A stretch of 6,118 nucleotides of DNA, from contig JAGGZF010000011.1 of the NCBI GenBank assembly GCA_021162155.1, forward strand, positions 1 through 6,118, written 5' to 3'. Below the pieces are notes generated by a model. The model did no database searches and was not told the origin of the DNA. It saw only the letters and a list, made by a program, of their open reading frames with translations. Shown here in pieces: positions 1-5,396 of this stretch; within the stretch, counting starts at the first letter, position 1, and the number at the start of each line of letters is the position of its first letter. Source of the stretch: a bacterium (GTDB lineage Bacteria; Patescibacteriota; Minisyncoccia; UBA6257). Both the position numbers and the translations under genes were made by a program.

Positions 1-263
1 CGGTAGAAATTACTATCTATCAAGATAGAAGTTTTGATTTAGTTTTTAAGCAGCCGCCAGTTTCTGATTTATTAAGGAGGGCTGCTGGAGTAGAAAAAGG
101 TTCTGGAGATCCTCTGAAAAAGAAAGTGGGTAAAGTTACTAAGAAACAAGTAGAAGAAATAGCCCGAAGAAAGATGCCTGATTTGAATACTACTGATTTA
201 CAAGCAGCAATGAGGATAGTGGAAGGAACAGCCAGAAGTATGGGAATAGAAATAGAGAAATGA
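1..263 (+). CDS. rplK: 50S ribosomal protein L11 (uL11), C-terminal part
   Basis: L11 binds the GTPase-associated region of 23S rRNA at the base of the ribosomal stalk and takes part in factor-dependent GTP hydrolysis. The window opens inside the gene; the reading frame begins at position 3 and gives 86 residues before a TGA stop. What is visible is the end of the N-terminal domain and the whole C-terminal RNA-binding domain, with the family pattern: a DRSF motif, a PPVSDLLRRAAG segment, the glycine/lysine-rich GSGDPLKKKVGKVT loop, KMPDLNTTDLQAAMR, and the closing VEGTARSMGI. The end matches the usual end of the family, so the TGA is a genuine stop. A strong terminator follows about 25 nt later, so rplK is the last gene of its transcript. 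In most bacteria rplA (L1) comes next; here it does not. Identification is very sure; the start lies outside the window. Confidence 0.97.
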   Translation, partial: VEITIYQDRSFDLVFKQPPVSDLLRRAAGVEKGSGDPLKKKVGKVTKKQVEEIARRKMPDLNTTDLQAAMRIVEGTARSMGIEIEK

Positions 264-287
264 AAGAAAAAAGAGATGAGAAAAAAC

Positions 288-312
288 AAACCCCGTAAAA
301 ACGGGGTTTTTT
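288..312 (+). terminator. Intrinsic terminator after rplK, probably bidirectional
   Basis: The stem is CCCCGT (291-296), loop AAAA (297-300), ACGGGG (301-306). AAA at 288-290 and TTT at 307-309 extend it to 9 bp, and the run of T continues to 312. On the minus strand the same stem is followed by TTTGTTTTTT, so it can also end the tmk-thyX transcript, whose last stop codon lies at 329-331. It is the only GC-rich hairpin with a T tract that I see in the window. Confidence 0.88.
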
Positions 313-328
313 ATAAAAGTGTAAAGTT

Positions 329-1381
329 TTATAACAAAAATTTATCTTCTTCCTTTATATTCACAACACAATATGGAATCTTGTCATCATCTGTTCTAAA
401 AGTGAATTCTGAAAATAGATTTGGTATTCTTCTTTGTATTTCTCCTAGAAGATGACAGGCGACGAATCTGATTTCTGGATGGGCTGCTTTCTGGGTGCGA
501 ATAATAAACCAGTGATACCATTCTAATAAGTTCATCGTCTGGGCAATTTCTGTTTCTATGCCAATAGGTAACCATTGTCTTGCTTCTTCTGGTCGTAATC
601 CTGAATTGCGTGCCGATCTATACAATTGAGCAAAGAAAATTAGAATTTCTTGGAGAGAATATGCTTCTTCTGCTATTTGGAGTTGGAGTGTCTCAGGTAA
701 CTTAGGAGTATAAGGGAGAATGAAATTGAAACTCTCTTTTTTTAATGGATCTACATATCGAGTGGACCTTTGAGTGTAAGAAGCAATTTTGTTAGGCCCA
801 TTTCGAGAGCGAACATCCTCATGGGTAAAACCTCGGGACACATTAGAGAATAAGACAATCATCGCTCTATGAGTAAGAATCTCCTTTTTTGTTTTTAACG
901 AAGGATTAAAAATAAAATCATAGGGAATGACTAAATCTCTTCTAACTTTAAATAGTTCAGGAGGAAAGAGAAGAGGATCTCTATTCTGGAGAAAGTGGAG
1001 AAGAGTGGCTGTAGTAGTAGTGGGGTTCCTGAGATAAGCCTCAATGTATATTCGAGCATTTCCTGAAACCAAAAGCCCATTTGCCCTACTGGTAATACAG
1101 AATAAACCGTTTCCCCTTCTTAGGTCTAACTCTATTTGTCCTTTCTCTGCTTCAAAATTAGATGAGATGAAAAAAGTAAACCAAGAATGTTCCAACACTG
1201 AATAATGTTTGACTCTCCAAATCATCCTAATGAATTCTTCCGGAGATTTCTTAGAACTCTTCCAACTCTGATGGGAAACTGTCCCACATCTCTTTATAAG
1301 TAGATGCATTTCTTTTGGAGGAAGCCCGCCTACGTCATCAACCAAAATTTCAAAGTTTCCTTCTCTCCATAAATTTTTCAT
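329..1381 (-). CDS. thyX: FAD-dependent thymidylate synthase, long divergent form
   Basis: ThyX methylates dUMP to dTMP with methylene-tetrahydrofolate as carbon donor and FAD/NADPH as reductant. Family marks in the 350-residue protein: HYSVLEH at 59-65 followed by FTFFI; SRGFTHE at 182-188; ASYTQRSTRYV at 200-210 with the active-site Ser206 and Arg208; then EEARQWLP at 265-272, an Asn284 region, and AHPEIR at 300-305 near the C-terminus. Two things are odd. The usual RHR that follows the HELV-like segment reads RSR (191-193), and five extra residues (NGPNK-like, 194-198) separate it from the IASY part of the signature. The protein is also longer than the usual 210-270 residues, mostly because of about 100 residues (73-170) between the LEH and SRGFTH motifs, which include an SGNAR segment at 106-110. 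The frame is open throughout and the motifs around the change are intact, so it looks functional rather than decayed. The start ATG has a perfect Shine-Dalgarno site and lies 3 nt after the tmk stop. Confidence 0.9.
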   Translation of the reverse strand: MKNLWREGNFEILVDDVGGLPPKEMHLLIKRCGTVSHQSWKSSKKSPEEFIRMIWRVKHYSVLEHSWFTFFISSNFEAEKGQIELDLRRGNGLFCITSRANGLLVSGNARIYIEAYLRNPTTTTATLLHFLQNRDPLLFPPELFKVRRDLVIPYDFIFNPSLKTKKEILTHRAMIVLFSNVSRGFTHEDVRSRNGPNKIASYTQRSTRYVDPLKKESFNFILPYTPKLPETLQLQIAEEAYSLQEILIFFAQLYRSARNSGLRPEEARQWLPIGIETEIAQTMNLLEWYHWFIIRTQKAAHPEIRFVACHLLGEIQRRIPNLFSEFTFRTDDDKIPYCVVNIKEEDKFLL

Positions 1382-1384
1382 TTT

Positions 1385-2050
1385 TCACCTCCTTTGGTAA
1401 TATTCTCTTTCGGCAGTTTTCGGCAGTAGTTGGAGTATTTTCTTGAACACTATTTTTGCCACCTCTCCTGCGGGGAGAGTAGCGTCTACAACTACTGCCT
1501 TGGGATTCTTATGGGCTAATTCCAAGTACGCCCCCCTTAGTGTCTCTTGGAACCTAATACCCTCTTTTTCGAAACGGTCATATTTTTGTTTTTTGATTCT
1601 CTTTTTGGTTCTCTTCCAGGCTACCGAAGCAGGTACATCGAAGAGAAAGATAATATCCGGGGATACTTCTTTAACCGCAGGGGTATTGATTATTCTCACT
1701 AATTCTATTCCCAACTTTCTTCCGACTCCTTGATACGCTAAAGAAGACCAAAGATATCTATCAGAAAGAACAATATATCCTTCTTGAAGTTTGGGGAGAA
1801 TAAATTTTTGAGTATGCTGAGCTCGAGAAGCAGCAAATAAGAGCATCTCTGTTTCCGGGTATAGAGGTTCTGGGGAATAGAGAAGTATCTTTCTTATTTC
1901 TTCGGCAACCGGGCAGTTTGTTCCTCCTGGTTCCCTGGTGCTTACTACAGGAAAACCTAGTGACCGGAGTGCTTCTTTAACCTCTTGCAAAATTGTGCTC
2001 TTTCCACAGCCGTCGATTCCTTCGAATACTATTAATTTACCTTTTTTCAT
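1385..2050 (-). CDS. tmk: Thymidylate kinase (dTMP kinase)
   Basis: Tmk phosphorylates dTMP to dTDP with ATP, the step directly after ThyX. The 221-residue protein has the normal family length. It shows the P-loop FEGIDGCGKST (9-19), the REPGGT segment (39-44) that contacts the nucleotide, the DRY motif (97-99) followed by SSLAYQG, a DVPASVAWKRT segment (138-148), and a basic LID region KKRIKKQKYDRF (149-160). The P-loop has no arginine, and basic residues sit in the LID instead, as in the E. coli-like class. I chose the ATG at 2048-2050 because AAAGGAGGT stands 5 nt upstream and the protein then begins at the usual place, just before the P-loop. A TTG start 30 nt further upstream would add ten residues with no homology and would place the Shine-Dalgarno site inside the gene. 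It is the first gene of the tmk-thyX operon, driven by the promoter at 2093-2121. Confidence 0.96.
   Translation of the reverse strand: MKKGKLIVFEGIDGCGKSTILQEVKEALRSLGFPVVSTREPGGTNCPVAEEIRKILLYSPEPLYPETEMLLFAASRAQHTQKFILPKLQEGYIVLSDRYLWSSLAYQGVGRKLGIELVRIINTPAVKEVSPDIIFLFDVPASVAWKRTKKRIKKQKYDRFEKEGIRFQETLRGAYLELAHKNPKAVVVDATLPAGEVAKIVFKKILQLLPKTAEREYYQRR
1387..1395 (-). promoter_or_regulatory. Ribosome binding site of thyX, overlapping the tmk stop
   Basis: On the minus strand AAAGGAGGT is followed by GAAAA and then the thyX ATG, leaving 6 nt between GGAGG and the start. The last T of this site is the first base of the tmk TGA stop (1385-1387). Ribosomes ending tmk therefore finish on the thyX ribosome binding site, an arrangement that suggests coupled translation. 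Confidence 0.85.
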
Positions 2051-2054
2051 AGCT

Positions 2055-2063
2055 ACCTCCTTT
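2055..2063 (-). promoter_or_regulatory. Ribosome binding site of tmk
   Basis: Minus-strand AAAGGAGGT is the same 9-mer as in front of thyX and a full match to the common 16S rRNA tail. GGAGG is 5 nt from the ATG at 2050. It decides the start of tmk against the upstream TTG at 2080. Confidence 0.85.
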
Positions 2064-2078
2064 CTGTTGTTAAGGTTC

Positions 2079-2092
2079 AAAAACTTGTTTTT
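2079..2092. repeat. Inverted repeat at the predicted tmk start of transcription
   Basis: AAAAAC, two bases, GTTTTT form a perfect 6-2-6 palindrome that touches the -10 box and is centred on the predicted first transcribed base. It could be an operator. In AT-rich DNA a palindrome built of A and T runs is common by chance, so confidence is low. Confidence 0.3.
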
Positions 2093-2121
2093 AATCTACC
2101 ATTTTTAATAAGATTAGTCAA
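2093..2121 (-). promoter_or_regulatory. Sigma70-type promoter of the tmk-thyX operon
   Basis: On the minus strand there is a -35 box TTGACT (2116-2121, 5 of 6 consensus bases), a 17-bp spacer, and a -10 box TAGATT (2093-2098, 4 of 6), with TGG directly upstream giving an extended -10 element. Transcription would begin near 2086, leaving a leader of about 35 nt that contains the tmk ribosome binding site. This is the best promoter match in the window; the call rests on sequence only. Confidence 0.62.
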
Positions 2122-2125
2122 TGGT
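2098..2125. repeat. Inverted repeat across the tmk promoter spacer
   Basis: ACCATT (2098-2103) and AATGGT (2120-2125) are perfect reverse complements 22 bp apart centre to centre, about two helical turns. They bracket the -10/-35 spacer of the tmk promoter and lie in the divergent region shared with gatB. The placement would suit a dimeric regulator, but six-base arms can occur by chance. Confidence 0.3.
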
Positions 2126-2141
2126 GGTTATTTACTCTGTT

Positions 2142-2169
2142 TTGTTATATACTAAAAATATAATATGTT
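2142..2169 (+). promoter_or_regulatory. Candidate gatB promoter, close to or at the start codon
   Basis: The stretch before gatB holds several -10-like hexamers: TATACT (2148-2153), a consensus TATAAT (2159-2164), and TATGTT (2164-2169), the last 16 bp after TTGTTA (2142-2147). The two nearer ones would start transcription within about five bases of the ATG at 2176 or on it. No Shine-Dalgarno sequence is present, which fits a leaderless or nearly leaderless message. None of the candidates has a convincing -35 box, so which one is used is unclear. Confidence 0.35.
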
Positions 2170-2175
2170 AAATAT

Positions 2176-3678
2176 ATGAAATACGAAGCAGTTATTGGAT
2201 TAGAAATTCATGCAGAGTTAAAGACCAAAACAAAGATGTTTTGTTCTTGTTTAAATAATCCTGAAGAGAAAATTCCTAATAAGAATATTTGCCCTGTATG
2301 TTTAGGGCATCCGGGAACTTTGCCTGTGATTAATAAAGAAGCAGTAAGAAAAGTTCTTTTGGTTGGCTTGGCTCTGCATTCAGAAATACCTCGTTATTCA
2401 AAATTTGATAGAAAAAATTATTTTTACCCGGATCTACCTAAAGGTTATCAAATATCTCAATATGACCAACCATTATGTAAGGGAGGAGAATTGTCTCTCT
2501 ATTTAAGCCAAGATAAAGAAGAAGCACAGAAAAAGATAAAAATTACCAGAGTGCATTTGGAAGAAGATACAGGAAAATTAATCCATTCTCCTGATAAAAA
2601 ATATACTTTAATAGATTTTAATAGAGCAGGAGTGCCTCTTATGGAGTTAGTTACAGAACCAGTCATTACTTCTGGAAGAGAAGCGCGGCTTTTTGCTCAG
2701 GGATTACAGCTACTATTGAGGACTTTAAGAGTATCAGAAGCGGATATGGAAAAAGGCCAAATGAGATGTGAAGTGAATATTAGTTTAAGACCGATAGGTG
2801 AAGAAAAATTGGGAACTAAAGTAGAAATAAAAAACTTGAATTCTTTTAGGGCGGTAGAAAGGGCAATAGAATTTGAAATTCAAAGACAGAGTGAAATTTT
2901 AGAGAGAGGAGAAAAAGTTATACAGGAGACCAGAGGGTGGGATTCTCAAAAGGGAATAACTTATTCTCAGAGAAAGAAAGAAGAAGCGCAGGATTATCGC
3001 TATTTTCCAGAGCCGGATTTACCTCCTTTACATATCTGGGACGAAGAAAAAGAAGGAGGGCTCTTTGATTTAGAGAAGTTAAGAGAAGAATTACCAGAAC
3101 TTCCTTGGGAACAGAAGGAAAAAATGATAACCGATTATAATCTGTCTCCGGTTCAAGCTAATACTCTATTGTTAGATAATAATTTGTTAAATTTTTGGAA
3201 GAAAGTAATAGAAATTTTACAAGAAAAGAAAGTATTTAATAATAAGATTAGTAATTTGGTTAGCAATTATTTAATTAGTGATGTTAAGGGATTTGTTGAA
3301 ACTGAGAAAATAGAATGGGAAAAAGTGAAGCTGTCTCCGGTAAGTTTTGTTCAGTTAATGATATTATTGGAAAAAGGAAAGATTTCTTCCCGAGTTGCCA
3401 AAGATATTTTGCAGGAGATGATAGTTAAAGGAGGAGAGGCAGAATCTATAGTGCGCGAGAGAGGGTTAGAGAAAGTAACTGCTCCAGAGCAATTACTTCC
3501 GTTAATACAGGAGGTAATTAAGGAGAACCCTAAAGCAGTGGAAGATTATAAGAAAGGAAAAGAGAATGCTATAAAGTTTTTGGTGGGACAGGGAATGGCT
3601 AAAACAAAAGGAAGCGCTGATCCTAAAGTTTTAGAGAAATTAATCCAAAAAATTCTACAAGAGAGCAATTCTTCCTAA
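2176..3678 (+). CDS. gatB: Asp-tRNA(Asn)/Glu-tRNA(Gln) amidotransferase subunit B
   Basis: GatB is the tRNA-binding and kinase subunit of GatCAB. It activates the side chain of mischarged Glu-tRNA(Gln) or Asp-tRNA(Asn) with ATP and uses ammonia delivered by GatA. The 500-residue protein has a normal length. The N-terminal catalytic cradle begins with YEAVIGLEIHAEL (3-15) and has the four zinc-ligand cysteines Cys23, Cys25, Cys39 and Cys42 (FCSC and CPVCLGHPG). Next come KNYFYPDLPKGYQISQYD (80-97), HLEED (127-131), NRAGVPLMELVTEP (149-162), MRCEVNIS (196-203), EIKNLNSFRAVERA (217-230) and DYRYFPEPDLPPL (273-285). The C-terminal third is a helical linker plus the YqeY-like tRNA-recognition domain (about 350-496). 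The start ATG is fixed by the conserved N-terminus even though no Shine-Dalgarno site precedes it. gatC and gatA are not adjacent; the gene stands alone between the tmk-thyX and rnhB-miaA operons. Confidence 0.97.
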   Translation: MKYEAVIGLEIHAELKTKTKMFCSCLNNPEEKIPNKNICPVCLGHPGTLPVINKEAVRKVLLVGLALHSEIPRYSKFDRKNYFYPDLPKGYQISQYDQPLCKGGELSLYLSQDKEEAQKKIKITRVHLEEDTGKLIHSPDKKYTLIDFNRAGVPLMELVTEPVITSGREARLFAQGLQLLLRTLRVSEADMEKGQMRCEVNISLRPIGEEKLGTKVEIKNLNSFRAVERAIEFEIQRQSEILERGEKVIQETRGWDSQKGITYSQRKKEEAQDYRYFPEPDLPPLHIWDEEKEGGLFDLEKLREELPELPWEQKEKMITDYNLSPVQANTLLLDNNLLNFWKKVIEILQEKKVFNNKISNLVSNYLISDVKGFVETEKIEWEKVKLSPVSFVQLMILLEKGKISSRVAKDILQEMIVKGGEAESIVRERGLEKVTAPEQLLPLIQEVIKENPKAVEDYKKGKENAIKFLVGQGMAKTKGSADPKVLEKLIQKILQESNSS

Positions 3679-3713
3679 ATTTTTAAGATTAATTTAAACC
3701 TATCTGGGCTAAT

Positions 3714-4622
3714 TTAGTATGGAGAAGTTAACCATTTCTCTACCAATTTTATTGCTTCGGCTTTTTGGGATATCCAGTGAACATTTTTTATTTTTTTAAA
3801 CCAAGTCATCTGTCGTTTAGCGAATCTACATATATCTTGGTATAATAATTTTTTCATTTGCGAATAAGATACTTTCCCTTCTAAATAGCGGTTAATCCAT
3901 CGGTATTCTAATCCCAAGTCCTCTAATCTCTGTGAAGACAAAGTGTGTTTTAGTTGCTTTACTTCCTCTATCATTCCCTCTTGCAATCTCTTTTCTAACC
4001 TTTGCGCTATTAGTTTCTTTAATTCTGTCCGCTCTTTCTTAATTCCTATAATTAATATATCCCAAGGAGGAGGTTTTTTGATAAGAGGGGGAATACGGCC
4101 TAACTGATTGGCTATTTCTATAGCTCTAATGATTCTTCTTTTATTATGAAGGTCGAGAGAAGATGCTTTAAGGGGGTCTAATTTCTGGAGTATGGCTAAC
4201 AACTCAGAAATATTCTTTTTCTCCAATTGCTCCCTTAATTTTGGATTGGGGGCAACAGCGGGAAATTGCCATCCTTCTATTAACGCAGAGATATACATTC
4301 CTGTTCCTCCTGCTACAATTGGCAGCTTCCCCTTTTGCTGAACACTGGTAATGGCTTGATGGGCTAGTTGCTGATACTGGGCGACAGAAAAATATTCTTG
4401 AGGATCTGCTGCATCTAAGAGGTGATGTAAGATTCCGTGAGAATAATAGCCCGAAGGAGAATCTTTATCTTTCGGAACTTTTCCGCTGCCGATATTTAAC
4501 CCTTTATATACCTGACGAGAATCAGCAGAGATTATTTCTCCTTGAAATTTTTTGGCTAAAGTGATAGCCAGTTCAGATTTCCCTACGGCAGTGGGTCCTA
4601 AAATAACTAATAGTTTATTCAT
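3714..4622 (-). CDS. miaA: tRNA dimethylallyltransferase
   Basis: MiaA transfers a dimethylallyl group from DMAPP to N6 of A37, next to the anticodon, in tRNAs that read codons starting with U; this supports reading-frame accuracy. The 302-residue protein has the typical length. It shows the P-loop GPTAVGKSE (9-17), ISADSRQVYKGLNIGSGKV (31-49) with the catalytic-type Asp34 and Ser35, HHLLD (66-70), a SVAQY segment (79-83), AGGTGMY (104-110), KRRIIRAIEI (161-170), and KRQMTWFK (269-276) near the C-terminus. Between GSGKV and HHLLD lies a loop of some sixteen residues that seems a little longer than in the E. coli type. The start ATG is 5 nt after the rnhB stop and has no Shine-Dalgarno site, so initiation may depend on ribosomes finishing rnhB. 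It converges with gatB, with 35 nt between the stops. Confidence 0.96.
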   Translation of the reverse strand: MNKLLVILGPTAVGKSELAITLAKKFQGEIISADSRQVYKGLNIGSGKVPKDKDSPSGYYSHGILHHLLDAADPQEYFSVAQYQQLAHQAITSVQQKGKLPIVAGGTGMYISALIEGWQFPAVAPNPKLREQLEKKNISELLAILQKLDPLKASSLDLHNKRRIIRAIEIANQLGRIPPLIKKPPPWDILIIGIKKERTELKKLIAQRLEKRLQEGMIEEVKQLKHTLSSQRLEDLGLEYRWINRYLEGKVSYSQMKKLLYQDICRFAKRQMTWFKKIKNVHWISQKAEAIKLVEKWLTSPY

Positions 4623-4627
4623 ACTGA

Positions 4628-5302
4628 TTAATTAGATAATAGGTTGTATATTGGCTTGTAACTTCTACGATGTAAAGGGCAAACTCCGTATTTTTTTAAG
4701 AGATGCAAGTGTAACTGAGTTCCGTATCCTTTATGTTTTTCGAATTTGTATTGAGGGAATCTATTGGCTAATCTAATCATTTTTTGGTCTCTGATATATT
4801 TAGCAATGATAGACGCTAAAGCGATAGAGAAAATTTTATTATCACCTTTGACAATTGTTTTTTGCCTAAAGGGTAAATTTCTATCCAAAATTTTGTTTCC
4901 ATCTATGAGCAAAATTGATTTGGAATAAAATCTGGGTGATAAATTTAGTTTTTGTAAACAATTTTTCATTGCTTTCTTAGTTGCCCTTTCTATATTTATT
5001 TTATCTATAACCTTTGGCCCCACTGAGGAATAACTAAATTTAATGAAAGAAATAGTTTGGGCTAATTGAAAAATGAGTTTTCTGTTTTTCGGTGATAGTT
5101 TTTTAGAATCTTTTGTTATTCTTAAAATTCTTCTAAATTTCCTTCTTTCTTCTGAAGAAGCATTTTTGAGAAAATGATTAAAATCTATCATAACGGCAGC
5201 GGTCGTTACTGGTCCTGCCAAAGGACCTCTGCCCGCTTCATCTATTCCTATAATAATTTTGTATCCTTTTTTTCTAAAGTATCTTTCTGTGCGGAGATTC
5301 AT
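4628..5302 (-). CDS. rnhB: Ribonuclease HII
   Basis: RNase HII cuts the RNA strand of RNA-DNA hybrids and starts removal of single ribonucleotides built into DNA. The 224-residue protein has the usual length. The four acidic catalytic residues are recognisable: Asp21 and Glu22 in GIDEAGRGPLAGPV (19-32), Asp134 in LLIDGNK (131-137), and Asp172 in RDQKM (171-175). The GRG motif (24-26), DSKKLSP (65-71), the KGDNK to IIAK segment (152-168) and KGYGT (191-195) with the tyrosine that senses the RNA-DNA junction are present, and HRRSYKPI (211-218) closes the core. The start ATG is the only one before the conserved core that keeps a normal length; no Shine-Dalgarno site precedes it. It is first in the rnhB-miaA pair and is divergent from dnaE. 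Confidence 0.96.
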   Translation of the reverse strand: MNLRTERYFRKKGYKIIIGIDEAGRGPLAGPVTTAAVMIDFNHFLKNASSEERRKFRRILRITKDSKKLSPKNRKLIFQLAQTISFIKFSYSSVGPKVIDKINIERATKKAMKNCLQKLNLSPRFYSKSILLIDGNKILDRNLPFRQKTIVKGDNKIFSIALASIIAKYIRDQKMIRLANRFPQYKFEKHKGYGTQLHLHLLKKYGVCPLHRRSYKPIYNLLSN

Positions 5303-5330
5303 AAAATTTGGTGAATAGTTATTCTTGTGG

Positions 5331-5348
5331 TAAACTAATTTTAGTTTA
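5331..5348. repeat. Perfect 18-bp palindrome between rnhB and dnaE
   Basis: TAAACTAA (5331-5338), TT, TTAGTTTA (5341-5348) form a perfect 8-2-8 inverted repeat inside the 94-nt divergent region, roughly half way between the two start codons. It has no T tract to make it a terminator, and its A/T-rich stem would be weak as RNA. The position suits an operator controlling rnhB, dnaE or both. This is inference; no known regulator site is recognised. Confidence 0.4.
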
Positions 5349-5396
5349 AGTTTAGAAATTCCTATTTTAATTTATCTTGAGAAACACTATTATATT

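Noticed and set aside
20..289. Minus-strand open frame of 89 codons opposite rplK
   Set aside because: It is a shadow of rplK: hydrophobic low-complexity translation, no ribosome binding site, and it overlaps the terminator stem.
768..815. ThyX insertion explained as a frameshift or sequencing error
   Set aside because: The insertion is a multiple of three, both flanks keep the ThyX motifs in the same frame, and no alternative frame restores RHR.
1443..1733. Plus-strand open frame of 96 codons inside tmk
   Set aside because: It lies antisense to the well-supported tmk, has no start signal, and has no recognisable domain.
2051..2080. Longer tmk from a TTG start at 2080
   Set aside because: The ten added residues have no family counterpart and would bury the perfect Shine-Dalgarno site of the ATG at 2050.
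3679..3713. Terminator between the convergent gatB and miaA
   Set aside because: The 35 nt contain only A/T-rich, imperfect symmetry (TTAAGATTAATTTAA) with no GC stem followed by a T run.
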